Shown: piece by piece, positions 23,225 through 35,413 of the stretch
Layout: each line of letters starts with the position of its first letter
Numbering within the stretch: position 1 is the first letter of the stretch
Assembly: GCA_028583685.1 (NCBI GenBank)
Contig: JAMXIF010001194.1
Span: forward strand, 18,386,233-18,450,232
Length of the DNA: 64,000 nt
Source of the DNA: Petaurus breviceps papuanus
Lineage: Eukaryota; Chordata; Mammalia; Diprotodontia; Petauridae
Direction of reading: 5' to 3'
Notes under the pieces: generated by a model
Database searches by the model: none
The model's input: only the letters and a program-made list of their open reading frames with translations
Told to the model about the DNA's origin: nothing
Program-made: the position numbers and the translations under genes

Positions 23225-24498
23225 AAATCTTTTTTTTAATTATGATTATTTTAACATTCTTTTCTTCTTAAATTTTGAGATCTAAATTATCTCTCTCCCT
23301 CAGGTCACCCTTTGAGAAGGCAAACAGTATATCAATTATGTGTGTGAAATTATGAAAAACGTGTTACCATATTAGCCATATTTTTTTAAAAAGCAAGAAA
23401 AATAAAGTGAGAAAATTATACTTTACTTTGCACTGAAAGTTTGTTAGTTCCCTCTCTAGAGCATTTTTTTATCATGAGTTCTTTGTAATTGTGTTAGATC
23501 ATTGTATTAAACAGAGTTGCCAAGTTCTTGAGAATTGATCATCAATACAGCGCTGTTGCTACTGTGCACAATAATTTCCTGGTTCTTCTCACTTCATTTT
23601 GCATTGTTCATATAGGTCTTACCCTGTGCTTTTTTTTTCTGAAACAATCCCCATTATCATTCCTTATAGCACAATAGTACTCCATCAGAATCATATGCCA
23701 GAGCTTGTTCAGCCATTCTCAAATTGATGAACAGCCCCCTCAATGTCCAATTCTTTGACACAACAAAAAAGAGCTGCTATAAATATTTTTGCATATATAG
23801 GTCCTTTTTCCTGTTCTTTAATCTCTTTGTGTTGCAGACATAGTAGAAATATTGCTGGTAGATGTAGTCTTGAAAGGTATATACAGTTTTAAAGCCTTTT
23901 GTGCATAGTTCCAAATTTTTCTCCAGAATGGTTGGATTAGTTCACTATTCCACCAGCTGTTCATTAGTATGCCAATTTTTCCCTCACCTCTTCCAGCATT
24001 TATTTCTGATAGATGTAAGGTGGTACCCCTGAGCTCTTTTAATTTGTATTTCTGTAATTAATAGTGATTTACAACAGTTCTCATGACTATAGAAAGGTTT
24101 GATCTCTTCTTCTGAAAACTGCCTCTTATTTTTATAAATTTGTCCCAGTTCTACACTCAGTATATATTTGAGAAATGAAGCTTTGTCAGAGAAAGTTATT
24201 GCAAAAAATATTATTATTTCATTGCCTAAGGTACATTTTAGCATAATCTAGTTTCCCTGGTTATATCTTTTTAAATAGGACTATTTTTGATTTTGCTTTG
24301 TCCAAGATAATAATTGTTACCCCTTCCTTTTTTAACTCAGCTGAAGCATATTAAATTCTTCCCCATTCCTTTATTTTAACTCTGGGTGTGTCTTTCTGTT
24401 ACAAGTTTGTGTCTCCTAAAACAACAAATTGTTGGATTCTAGATGCTAAATCATTCTGCTTTCTGCTTCCATTTTACGGTGAGCTCAACTCATTCACA

Positions 24499-24738
24499 GG
24501 CAGTAAGGTGGTACAGTGGATAGAGTTCTAGGCCTGGAGTCAAGAAGATTCATCTTCTTCAATTCAAATCTGGCCTGAGATACTCACTAGCTCTGTGACC
24601 CTAGGCAATTTACGTAACCCTTTTTGCCTCAGTTTTGTCATCTATAAAATGAACTGGAAAAGGTAACGGCTAGAAGAAAACCCCAAATGGAGTCATAAAG
24701 AGTTTGACATAACTGAAATGACTGAACAACATCCCATT
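24499..24738 (+). mobile_element. Mar1-like SINE
   Basis: tRNA-like head (GGCAGTAAGGTGGTACAGTG), CTCTGTGACCCTAGGCAA body, CCTCAGTTTTGTCATCTATA, and the RTE-like tail CCCCAAATGGAGTCATAAAG ending at GACTGAACAAC. It inserted in the minus-strand L1. Confidence 0.85.
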
Positions 24739-24799
24739 AACATTCATAGTTATGATTCCTAAATGATTATATCCCTCCATCCCATTAACTTTTATTTCT

Positions 24800-24905
24800 T
24801 CTCCTCTCTCTTTCTCTCTGTCTCTCTCTGTCACTGTCTCTGTCACTGTCTCTCTCTGTCTCTGTCTCTCTCTCTTCCTTCTCTCTCTCTCTTCTTATAC
24901 TGCCT
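24800..24905. repeat. (TC)n-rich simple repeat
   Basis: CTCTCTGTCTCTCTCTGTCAC-type units, imperfect. Confidence 0.85.
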
Positions 24906-26041
24906 CTCCTCAAATGTCTCTTTTGCTCTAACTACTGACTTCATTAATCCACCCTCCCCTTCTGCCTTATGGAATATCATATTCTAAGCCCTACACTCCT
25001 TTAACATGAGAGCAAATATCTTCATTGTGGCTACACGATATGCGGCTACCTATCTGGCTGCTTGAGGTATTTTCTCTTTGACCTGGGAGTTCTGGAATTT
25101 GGCTATAATATTCTTAGCCATTTTCATTTTGGAATCTCAGGACATGATAAGTGAATTCAGTTTCTATTTTACTTTCTGCAACTAAGATATCAGGGCTGTT
25201 TTCACTGATAATTTCTTGAACTATGATGTATAGGATCTTTCTTTGTGACTCTCAGATAGTCCAAAAATTTTTAAATCACCTCTCCTAAATATATTTTCCA
25301 GATCAGTTATTTTTAATGAGATATTTCTCATTTTCTTCTATTTTTTCATTCTTTTGACTTTGTTTTGTTGTTTCTTGATATCTCACGATGTCATCAGCTT
25401 ACACTTGTTTGATTCTAGTTTCTAAGAAAATATTTTCTTCACTGAGCTTTTGTACTTTTTTTTTCCATTTGACCAATTCTACTTTTTAAGGAGGTATTTT
25501 CTTCAGTTTATTTTTGTATGTCTTTTATAATAGGCCCATTCTGATTTTAGGTGGTATATCCTTAAGTATTTTCTGCCTCTTTTAACCAACTGTTAATTCT
25601 CTTTTCACAATTTTCTTATATGCCTCTCATTTCTTTCCCAAAGTTTTCCTTTACCACACATCTCTTTTTTAAATTGTTCCAGGAATTCTCGTTGAGATTG
25701 GGTATACTTAGCATTTTTCTTTGAGATTTTTTTGGTTGCTGTTTTCACATTGTTGTCTCCTTATGAGTTTAAGTCTTGGTCTTCCCTGACAATGTAGTAG
25801 ATTTATAGTAAATTTTTTGACTGCTCATTGTTCTCATAATGTTAAACTTTATGTTAAACTTGGGTTCTGCTCACCTTGGGGTGGAGAGGCCCTTTCCCAA
25901 GCTTCACATTCTTTAGTGCTACTGTTTCAAAGCTAGTTCGTGGTTCTGCAAGGTTTTAGTGCTTCCAAGGTGGTGCAATGCAGGGAGTAATATAGTATCT
26001 GCTCTTCTCAACTGCACTCCAGGCTTCATTAAGAAGGACAC

Positions 26042-26765
26042 CCTTTTATTTGGAACTATGCCTAAAGGGCTATATAAATGTGCATACCCTTTAATCCAGC
26101 AATGCCACTTCTAGGCCTGTATCCCAGAGATCATAAAAATGGGAAAAGGACCAACATGTACAAAAATATTTATAGCAGCTCTTTTTGTGGTGGCCAAGAA
26201 CTGGAAATCAAGGAGATGCCCATCAATTAGGGAATGACTTAACAAGTTGTGGTATATGAATGTAATGGAATATTATTGTGCTATAAGAAATGATGAACAG
26301 GCAGACTTCAGAGATACCTAGAAAGACTTATATGAACTGATGCTGATTGAGGGGAGCAGAACCAGGAAAACATTGTAAACAGCAACAGCCACAGTGTATG
26401 AGAGCGGATCTTGATAGACTTAGCCATTCTCAGCAATGCAAGGAACTAAAACAATTCCAAAGAACACACAATAGAAAATGCCAACCACATCCAGAGAAAG
26501 AACTATGGAATCAGAATGCAGAATGAAGCAGACTATTTTCTCTTTTTTTTTGTTGTTGTTATTTTCTTTCTCATGATTTTCCTCATTATTTATAATTCTT
26601 TTATGCAACATGACTAATGTGAAAATGTATTTAATAGGAATGTATGTGTAGAGCCCTTATCAGAATGCAAGTCATCTTAGGGAGGGAGGGGGAAGAGAGA
26701 GGGAGAAAATTTAAAACTTATGGAAGTGAATGTTGAAAACTAAAAATAAGTAATTTAATAAAAAA
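26042..26765 (+). mobile_element. 5'-truncated L1 3' end
   Basis: Sense ORF2 C-terminus and 3' UTR, ending AAAACTAAAAATAAGTAATT and an A-rich tail. It is flanked by AAGAAGGA/AAGAAGGG (about 26031 and 26763) and lies inside the 5' UTR of the minus-strand L1. Confidence 0.82.
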
Positions 26766-27239
26766 GAAGGGCTACTGCTCCCTTGAAACTACACACACTA
26801 GAGCTACTATTTGCCTTGAAACTGTCACCAGGATCCCTATTCCCTTATGACTGATCACCAGCATTCTTCTTTGCCCTAGAACTGTGACCAGAACTGCATA
26901 TGGCCATAGTGTTGCCAGTCAGTACCAGTTATATTAAGGTCTCCTACAATCTCTTTCTAACCAGTTGTCTGACCCCCTTGCTGTCTCTGAATTAGGAGCT
27001 TCTGAAGCTACTACTGCTGTTGCCATTGCAGCTCTTAACAGACTTCCATTCATGGGCTCCTCCTTATAACCACTTAAGTTTTCTTAGGCTGGAAACATGG
27101 CTCACCCTGAATTTCTGTGTGCTATGCTGCTACACAATTTGATTTGAGGTACTATTTTAAAGTTGTTTGGATGGGAATATTAGGAGAGTTCATCTGGGTA
27201 GCTGCCCCTAATCTGCTATTTTGGTCTACTAATCTTACC

Positions 27240-28500
27240 TCTTATTTCAGTCATTTTCCTAGAGCTTCCTCTTTTCTCTCCCTCATCTCACATCACTCTG
27301 ATGACTTCTACCACTATCTCCTCCTTCACCTGTGCCTAACATGAAATGGTTTCCATTCTCCTTGCCAAGGAAAATCCTTCCACATACACAAGAGATTGGA
27401 TTCCTCTCCATCTTTTGTAGGAAATAACCTTCTCCATCATCACCACACTTACACTAATCTTCAATCTCTCACTATTTAATGGCTGCTACCATACTGTCTA
27501 CAAACACACCCATCTCCCTGACTCTCAACAACAACAACAAAGACTTTTTGAAGCATCTATCCCACCTAACTAGTGAGCGCTATCTCACCTTTTTTTTGGT
27601 ATTTTTAGTATTTAAATTTTACCCAATTACAAGTAAACATTTTAACATGTGTTTTTAAAAATTTGAGCTTCAAATTCTCTCCCTTTTTCCTTCTTCACCC
27701 CCCTTCCTGAGAAAGCAAGCAATTCCAAATATGTTATGTATGTTTAGTCATGTAAAACAGGTAGCTAAACTCCTTGTAAAAGTCATATGCAGTAGGTACC
27801 TCCACTTCCTTTCCTTTCACTTTCTTCTCAGCTCTCTACAATCTGACCTCTGATTTCATCGTTCAATTAGATATCTTCTATGAAATTATCAATGATATCT
27901 TAACTTCATCTCTTAAATTGAATGATCTTTTCTCAGTCATCATCCTTCTCAATCTCTCAATAGTCTTTGATCACCCTCTTCTTGGCAAACTCTTATGTCT
28001 AGGATTTAGTGACATTGCTCTTTCCTGGTTTTCCTCCTACCTGCCAGTCTGTTTCTTCCCAGTCTCCTAGGCCTTCATCTAGGTCATGCCCACTAAATAT
28101 AAATATTCCTATAGGTTCAGTGATCTCATCATTTTTCATAGATTCTATTACCCTCTCTATGCAGATGATTCTCTGATCTATTTATCTAGTTCTAGACTTT
28201 TCCCTGACCTCATATCTCAAGCTGCCACTTGGACATCTCAAATATAAAGAGCTCTAATTCAACATATCCAAAATTGACCTCACTGTCTTTCCCCAAAAAT
28301 GTTCCCCTCTTCCTACGTATTAGTATTGAAGGCAACACCACTTTTCCAGGCATTCAAGTTCATTACCTAAGTGTCATCCAAAACTTCTCACTCTTGCTCC
28401 TCCAGTATCAAATCTGTTGCAAAGTCCTATCAATTCTACCTTTGTAATATCTCTAGTTTTTGTACCTCCACTCTTATTTTCTTTGACACTGCTATAACCC
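27240..28500 (+). mobile_element. L2 LINE, reverse transcriptase region
   Basis: Continuation of the 22480-23224 L2. CTCTATGCAGATGATTCTCT near 28159 encodes LYADDS, the L2 RT catalytic box. The TGGTTTTCCTCCTACCTG block near 28027 and the CTCCAGTATCAAATCTGTTG block near 28397 are L2 landmarks in the right order. Frames are broken. A piece of L1 3' UTR is inserted at 27590-27785. Confidence 0.8.
27590..27785 (-). mobile_element. L1 3' UTR fragment, antisense
   Basis: Same text as the other antisense L1 tails: poly(T) start, CCCAATTACAAGTAAACATT, GAGCTTCAAATTCTCTCC, and CTGAGAAAGCAAGCAATTCC. Confidence 0.75.
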
Positions 28501-28544
28501 TAGAGCAGACCTTCAACACATCACATGAGAAATATTGAAAGAAT

Positions 28545-28812
28545 CTATTTGTTGGGTAATAGAGTGCATAATGTACAGGTACTGGTGTCAAGAAAATCTA
28601 AGTTCAAATACAGCTTCACCCACTTGCAAGGTTTGTTACCCTGGACAAGTGTCTTAACCTCGGTCTGTCTCTGTTCCTTCACCTGTGAAATAGGGATAAT
28701 AATACAACCTACTTCACGTGATCATATGTTAGGAACAAAGGAGACAACATGTATAAAACACTTAATCCAGTGCCTGTCAAATAATAGGTACTTAATCAAT
28801 ACCTTGTTCCCT
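28545..28812 (+). mobile_element. MIR SINE, near full length
   Basis: Contains the head, the CCCTGGACAAGTGTCTTAACC core, the CCTGTGAAATAGGGATAATA tail and the closing TAGGTACTTAATCAATACC. It interrupts the L2, which resumes at 28813. Confidence 0.8.
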
Positions 28813-28886
28813 CTTGATTTACCTCTCCTCAAGTTTCTCACCACCTTAATCCATCCTAATTCCACTCAGCTATCAAAATGATATTC
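28813..28886 (+). mobile_element. L2 LINE, short continuation
   Basis: CCATCCTAATTCCACTCAGC-type text matches the L2 region that follows the RT (ATCCTCCATTCAGCTGCCAAAG in better copies such as the one near 38020). Confidence 0.55.
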
Positions 28887-28887
28887 C

Positions 28888-29095
28888 TGAAGCCCTTCTT
28901 CTCCTTCTCCTCCTCTTCCTCCTCCTCATCCTTCTTCTTCTTCTTCTCCTTCTCCTTCTCCTTCCTCTCAAGTCATACTAAAGAACATAATATATTCTGA
29001 TATTCACACACACATGCACATGTGTGTTTGTGTGTGTGTGTGTGTGGAGTGAGAGAGAGAGACAGAGAGAGACACAGAGAGAGAGAGAGTATATT
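28888..29095. repeat. (CTT/CTC)n, (GT)n and (GA)n simple repeats
   Basis: A CTTCTCCTT-type run to about 28972, unique spacer, then (GT)n at about 29021-29046 and (GA)n to 29091. It is a compound microsatellite. Confidence 0.85.
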
Positions 29096-29274
29096 CTCAC
29101 TACACATTTTTCTCAGCAACATGGAAGTTGACTTAGAGAGCAAAGCATGTTTTCTCTAGTCTTCAATCTTTTCTTTAGCAGCAGGCAGCAATACAGAGCA
29201 CCCTACACTCTCATTGGCCAATATGCCCAAGAAATGTGAAAACAAATAGAACTACAGTCTCTCTTTCACACATT
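29096..29274. other. Unique interval
   Basis: No repeat recognised. It holds the left target duplication edge of the HAL1. Confidence 0.45.
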
Positions 29275-30204
29275 TCAAAAATCATCTTTTTTTTTAATTT
29301 TTCAAATGCTTTATTAACTTCTGATTTACATCATTCATTTCCACCAGATTTTGAGTTGCAAATATTCTTCCCATTTTTCACCTACCCACCACCCCAAAAT
29401 AGCAGTCCCACAGGATATCGCCTCCTCCAATCTGCTCTCTCCCACATTTTCTCCCATAACCCTTTTGACTTTTCGAGTGGATCTCTATGCCCCAGTGCCT
29501 GTATATCTTGTTTCCTAATTACATGTAAAATAGTATTAATAATAGTATATATATGTATATATATATATATATATATATTTGATTTTAAAACTTTGAATTC
29601 CAGATTCATTCCCTTCCTCCCTTGTCACCCAGCCTTACTGGGAAGATAAGCAATTCAGTATAAGTTGTACATGTGTGGCTAATGCAAAACAATAACATAG
29701 TAGATATATTATAAAAGAATGACTATATTTCCCTCCATCCTAATCCACCTCCCATTTGTTCTACTCTCTACTTTGATCCCATCCCTTTTCAAAAGTGGGT
29801 GCTTCCAACTTTTCTCCCCCCCAGCCTGCCCTCCTTTCCATCAACGCCCCTCTCAACCCCTTCCCCCCTACCCTTCTGGAGGGTGAGATACCCTATTTAG
29901 TGTGTATTTTATTCCTCAAGCCAAATTCAATGGGAATAAGGTTGACCCATTCCCTTTTGCCTTCCTATTCTTCCCCTCCATTGTAACCATTTTCCCTTGC
30001 CTCTTCTATATGAGATAGTTTACCCCATTCTGTCTCTCCGCATCTCCTCTCATTATATTCCTCTCTCACCTCTTAATTTAACCTTTTAAGTAACATCCCT
30101 TCCTGTTAAATTGGTCCTGTGCCCTATATCTATGGATATGTATACCTGTAAACATATATACACACATTCATATATGTATTCATATGCCCATATACCCTCA
30201 CATA

Positions 30205-30209
30205 TAGAC

Positions 30210-30256
<47 letters not shown>
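30205..30256. repeat. (TG)n microsatellite inside HAL1
   Basis: TATATATGTG followed by an uninterrupted TG run. The same 3' region of the HAL1 at 15355-15425 has TATG repeats, so microsatellite growth at this position seems to recur in the family. Confidence 0.85.
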
Positions 30257-30399
30257 GATATATTTCTATTCCCTTCAACTACTGAGAAAAGTTTCATAAC
30301 TTACAATTACTGTTTTTCCATGTAGGAATGTTAATAGTTCAATTTTGATAAGTTCCTTATGATTTCTTTTCCCTGTTTACCTTCTCATGCTTCCCTTGC

Positions 30400-31445
30400 T
30401 TCTTGTATCTGAATGTCAAATTTTCTACTCAACTCTGGTTTTTTTCAGCAAGAATGCTTGAAAGTCCTCTATTCCACTGAATTACCATATTTTCCCCAAA
30501 AACATGATACTCAGTTTTGCTGGGTAGGTGACTCTTGTTTTAATCCCAGCTCCTATGACCTCCGGAATATCATATTCCAAGCCCTTCAATCCCTCAGTGT
30601 AGAAGCTGCCAGATCCTGGGTTATCCTGATTGTGTTTCCACAATATTCAAATTGTTTCTTCCTGGCTGCCTGTAATATTCTCTCCTTATCCAGGAATTCT
30701 GGAACCTGGCTATAGTATTCCTAGGAGTTTTCTTTTGGGGATCTTTTTCAGGAGGGGATCAGTGGATTCTTTCAACCTCTATTTTGCCCTCTGGTTCTAA
30801 AACATCAGGACAGTTTTCTTTGAGAACTTCCTGGAGGATGATTTCTACGTTTTTACTTTGATCATGGCTTTCAGGTAGTCCAATAAATTTTAAATGATCT
30901 CTCCTGGATTTATTTTCCAGGTCAGTGGTTTTTGCCATGAGATATTTCACATTGCCTTCTATTTTTTCATTTGTTTGGATCTGTTTAACAGCATCTTAGT
31001 TTCTCATAAAGTCATTAGCTTCCATTTGCTCCCATCTAATTCTGAAGCCATGATTCTCCTCATTGAGCTTTTGAGATTCTTTTTCCATCTGGCAAATTTG
31101 ATTTTTTACGGCATTTTTCTCCTCATTGCCTTTTTTAGCTTCTTTTGCCATTTGAGTCAGTCCGTTTTTTAAAGTGTTATTTTCCTCAGTCAGGCTGTTG
31201 ACTCTCATTTTGTAATTCTCTTGCATTATTTTCATTTCTCTTCCCAATTTTTCCTCCACTTCTCTTATCTGCTTCTTAAGGTCCTCTATGGCCTGTAACT
31301 AGCTGGTATTTTCCTTTGAAGCTTTTGATGCAATAGTTCTGACTTCACTGTCTTCCTCCTGTTCCATGCTTTGCTCCTTTTTGTTCCCAAAATAGGAGTG
31401 TAATGTTGGAATCTTCTGTCTGCTTTTTTTCCTTTGCCTGGTCAT
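30400..31445 (-). pseudogene. HAL1 ORF1, decayed
   Basis: The start is the ATG at 31445 giving MTRQRKKSRQKIPTLHSYFG. The coiled coil MEEKLGREMKIMQENYKMRV follows from 31259, then TEENNTLKNGLTQMAKEAKK. The conserved core TTDLENKSRRDHLKFIGLPE lies near 30925, followed by LEPEGKIEVERIH at about 30760. There is an in-frame stop after EANDFMRN and others downstream, so the full-length protein is not made. The 3' limit is approximate. Confidence 0.8.
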
Positions 31446-32157
31446 GTTGCCCCTCAGTCACTTGACCCCAGGGCTTTTTGCCACAGTAGGACTCTGCCAC
31501 CAGACAGGGGAGCTTTCGTCCCAAATGCTGGGGTTTTCTCAGCTGCCATTGGTATTAGATGAGTGCCCTCTCTAAGGTCTTCACATGCTCTGGCAAGCTT
31601 GACACACACCCCAGGACCTCCACCCTAGACCGCAATCCAGATCCAAGAAGGTTAAAGCAAGAGCGATTATCCCTCAAACTGGTGCTTGATCCCCCTACAC
31701 TCTGCAGGCCAAGAGCTGAAGCTGCCACATGGCGCTGGCTGGCTGTGCTGGCCTCTCAGTGGCTTCTTGCCCCGGGGGCAAAAGCCCCGCACTCCCACTT
31801 ACTGGATCCCAAAGTCCAGACTGCACTGACTTCTCACTTTGTCCTTCTCATCTATGTGTTGATAAATCTGGAAACGGCCACAACTTCTGCTGATCTTGAG
31901 TCCCTCCAGCTGGCGGCTGGTCAGGCCCGCCCTAGGGCAAAATCCTTGGCATGGGGCTAGGCTCGGCTCCCAGAACACTGTGCTGGCTGATTCCTTCTGG
32001 CCTGATGGGCTGTCTTAAGCGGGAAGTTAGCTTCTCTGTGTCATTTTGTGGGTTCTGCAGCTCCAAAGTTTGTCTAGAGTCCCCTTTTACATGGATTGGG
32101 GAAGGTGGAAGCTAGAGCCACGGGGAGGTCATGTTTCTACCTCAAAAATCATCTTTT

Positions 32158-32637
32158 ACTTCCTTCCTCTTATTCTTTATAATCTTTCTTGGATCAACAG
32201 CTTAGGCCATCTGTCGAGAGACCCTACTATAGTATATAGAAAAAAAAATAAAATTCTCAACCTCTGACTATACATTGGTAAATATGGGGAAATGGTATCT
32301 ATATTTCCCAATTATTAACATAACAGTTATCTAATTTCTCATATGAAATGACTAAAATAGATTTTTTTTCTTCTCCATTTCTTCCAGATTTCCATAACCC
32401 CTGTGAAAGGAAGAATATCTACCAGAGTCCTTGTCATATAGACTGGCCAAGTACTTCTTTTCTTAAAATATATTGAAACTTAACTCAAGATATTAAAGAC
32501 TTGTATCTTAATATTGTGTCCTAGTCACCTGAGTATAAAATGTCATATGGAGCTCAACCTTTTCCCTGATACTGTACTAGGTCACAAGTCTTAAGGGGAG
32601 ATGGACAGGCTCTGGGAGATTTAGGCTTAATGATTTT
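32158..32637. other. Unique-looking sequence
   Basis: No repeat or coding signature recognised. Confidence 0.5.
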
Positions 32638-32705
32638 TGTTTTGTTCAGTCATTTCAGTCATGTCTCTGCTCACAATAATCCTATAACTCTCCTGTTTTT
32701 TCAGG
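32638..32705 (-). mobile_element. Mar1-like SINE fragment, antisense
   Basis: TTGTTCAGTCATTTCAGTCATGTCTCTG is the inverse of the Mar1 tail (compare CAGACACAACTAAAAAGACT at 43780). Only about 60 bp remain before the L1 begins. Confidence 0.65.
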
Positions 32706-33504
32706 CTAAACTCCTTGAGAGATATATTCAGCTACAAACAATAAACTAGTACCCCAAAACAAATCCTGTAACAACAGAACCAGTAAAAAGATGGAGTAAA
32801 ACAATCTTTTAGCCCAACAAACTTGGACCATTGACAAGAAAGGTCCACCTTGTTTAGAGAAAAGGGGAGTGCATTACAGGTCAGGAAGCACCCCCAGCAA
32901 ATCAGCAATAATCCACACCAGAAGGAGATCCTGAGCCCCAGTGTGGTGAAGCAGGCAAATGAAAACACAAGGACCTCCTCACACACACACAGCTATGAGA
33001 ACTACCACCTACTTCAGTATAGCCCTGGGCAAACAGGCATGCTCCAATAGCCAGATCTCCATGTGTTTCATCACAGCTCAGGGCAAATGGACATCCTCCA
33101 ACATGATGTGAAAGAAGGCCAAACCTCCAAGTGCTTTGGTGTAGCACTGGGGAAATGCAGAAACACTGCACCTGGCCTTAGTATAGACCAACCACCACCA
33201 CTAGGACCCCAGCAGAGCATCAGGTAAGCTGTCAGAACCATATGGTCTCCAGCAGCTTCACTACCCCACTCCCTCAGTACAACACCATCTCCTGGGGCTC
33301 TCAAGGAAACATCAATACAACACCAGGTAAATAGCCAGGGTCTGTAGCCACTGGTACAAGATGCCTGAGATAGTGCCACTTCCACCCCAGGTACAGAGCT
33401 CAGATTAAAAAAAAAGTAAAAAAAAAAACAAAAAAATTATCTGACCATAAAAATTTATTAGGGAAACAGGAAACACAAAGACACAAACTCAAAAGAAGAC
33501 AACA

Positions 33505-34670
33505 ATGTCAAGACACCTATGGGCAACCCCTAACCCCCAAACAAACAAAAAAAAAAACAGGAAGTGGTCTCAAACTGAGAAAGAACTCATGGAAGAGCTT
33601 CAAAAAAGAGCTTACAAATCATAGAAGAAAGGCAGAAGAATAATTATGAAAAGAAATGAGAATGATGTGAGAGAATTATGTATAAAGAGTCAACAGCTTG
33701 GAAAAATGCCTATAAAGTAGAACTGACCAAGTGGAAATGGAGATACAAAAATCCATTAAAAAAATAACTCCTTAAAGAGTACAATTGGCCAAATAGAAAA
33801 GAAAGTACAAAAGTTAATTGAGGAAAACAATACCTTAAAAGTTAGAACTGAGCAAGTGGAAACTAATGACTCCATGTGACAAGAAGCAATCAAACAAATT
33901 CAAAAGAATGAAAAAATGGGAGAAAATATAAAATCCCTCATGGAAAAAAAACTGACCTGGAAAACAGATCCATTAAACACAATATCAGAATCACTGTACT
34001 ACCTGAAAGCCATAATCAAGAGGAGGACCTGGACAGCATCTTTCAAGAAATTATCAAGGTGGGGTGGCTAAGTGGTGCAATGAATAGAGCTCTGGCCCTG
34101 GAGTGAGGAGGACCTGAATTCAAATCTGGCCTCAGACACTTGATACACTTGCTAGCCATGTGACTTTGGGCAACTCACTTAACCCCAATTGCCCTAAAAG
34201 AAAAGCCAAAAAAAAAAAAAGAAAGAAATTGTCAGGGAAAACTGGCCTAATATCCTGGAACCAGAGGGCAAAATAGGCATTGAAAGAATCTAACAATTAC
34301 CTCAGGAAAGAGATCTCAAAATAAGAACTCCAAGGAACATTACAGCCAAATTTCAAGACTATCATGCCAAGAAAAAATGCTACAAGTGGCTAGAAAGAAA
34401 TATTTCAAATACTCGGGAGTCATAATCAGGATCACACAGGACATGGCATCTGCAACATCAAAGAATTGGAGCTCTTGGAACATGATATTCTAGAAGGCAA
34501 TGGATCTAGGACTATGACCAAGAATCACTTAATTGGCTAAATTAACTATAATTCATCAATGGAAAAAAGTGGTCATTCAATGAAATAGAAGGATTTCAAG
34601 CTTTCATAAGCAGAAGACCATAACTAAATCAAAAATTTTATCTCCAATATAAAGACTCAAAAGAAAGATA
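33505..34670 (+). pseudogene. L1 ORF1, decayed
   Basis: Begins near ATGTCAAGACACCTATGGGC at 33507. Coiled-coil text lies at 33690-33870, the conserved core from about 33955 (ENRSIKHNIRITVLPESHNQ), and the C-terminal segment at 34480-34670. Several stops, and one SINE at 34060-34221. Same protein family as the other ORF1 copies here. Confidence 0.7.
34060..34221 (+). mobile_element. tRNA-derived marsupial SINE
   Basis: GGTGGCTAAGTGGTGCAATG head, CCTGGAGTGAGGAGGACCTG core, A-rich tail. Target duplication is AAGAAATTATCAAGG versus AAGAAATTGTCAGGG (34045-34059; 34223-34237). Inserted in L1 ORF1. Confidence 0.9.
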
Positions 34671-34805
34671 AACATGAAAAATGAGGAAAAATATAAGGGA
34701 TTAAATAGAGCTAAACTATTTACATCCATACACAGGAAGATGATACTTATAATTCTTTTAAGAAAAAGTATCATTAACAGTACAGCTAGAAGGAATATAC
34801 ATAAG

Positions 34806-34807
34806 AG

Positions 34808-34850
<43 letters not shown>
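34806..34850. repeat. (TA)n microsatellite
   Basis: Uninterrupted TA run in the inter-ORF spacer of the L1. Confidence 0.9.
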
Positions 34851-34853
<3 letters not shown>

Positions 34854-35330
34854 ATTTGAGGTAATTACATTAAAAATAAAAGATGAGAAAGAGGAGTATC
34901 ATGGCTGTAGAAGGAAGGAAGATGTAGAATGGGGTAAATTTTCCAGGGAAAGAAGGGAGGGTAGGCAACAAGCATCACTTGAATCTCATCAGTATTGGAT
35001 CAAAAAGGGAATCATGTACACAATCAGTTGAATAGAGAACCCCATCTAACCCAACAGAAAAGTAGGAGGGGAGGAGATCAAATAAAGCAGGGAGGTGGAG
35101 GGACTGACAGAAGGAAGAGCAGATCAGGGTAGGTGGTAGACAGAAGCAAAACACTGATAAAGAGAAACACTGATGAAGAGGGAAAGGTTGAAAAGAAAGA
35201 GAGGACAGGCAGGAGGAAGAATAAAATGGAGGGAAATATACAGGTAGTAATTATAAACGTAATGTGAATGGGATGAACTCTCCAATAAAACAGAAGCAGA
35301 TAGCAGAGTGGATTAAAAAAAAAAGAGAGA

Positions 35331-35413
35331 GAATCTTAGCTGTGTAACCTTGGGCAAGTTACTTAACCCCAATTGCCCTCCAAAAGGCCAAAAAAAGAGA
35401 GAGAGAGAGAGAG
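35331..35413 (+). mobile_element. SINE 3' fragment with (GA)n tail
   Basis: AGCTGTGTAACCTTGGGCAA, CTTAACCCCAATTGCCCTCC and an expanded GA tail: the 3' third of the tRNA-derived SINE, lodged in L1 endonuclease sequence. Confidence 0.75.

Larger units (their letters stand above)
23225..27232 (-). mobile_element. L1 LINE with shortened ORF2, antisense
   Basis: Minus-strand order: 5' UTR 25760-27232 (split by a sense L1 tail at 26042-26765), ORF1 about 25040-25760, inter-ORF and endonuclease start 24300-24480, then ORF2 C-terminus 23640-24245 and 3' UTR 23225-23640. The RT domain is missing: endonuclease text (reverse of GCTTCAGCTGAGTTAAAAAA) runs almost directly into the C-terminal region. It inserted into the L2. 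ORFs are broken. Confidence 0.8.
29291..32141 (-). mobile_element. HAL1 (half-L1), complete-length insertion
   Basis: A 2851-bp element flanked by a perfect 16-bp duplication TCAAAAATCATCTTTT (29275-29290 and 32142-32157). Minus-strand order: 5' UTR 32141 to about 31446, ORF1 31445 to about 30400, G-rich 3' region with microsatellites (C-rich on plus), and an L1-type 3' end near 29291. There is no ORF2 anywhere between ORF1 and the tail. HAL1 elements are known therian L1 derivatives mobilised in trans. This copy is full length but its ORF1 has stops. Confidence 0.88.

Noticed and set aside
31559-31960. 133-codon plus-strand frame in the HAL1 5' UTR
   Set aside because: Antisense to the HAL1 5' UTR; the related 5' UTRs at 11385 and 46038 do not keep the frame.
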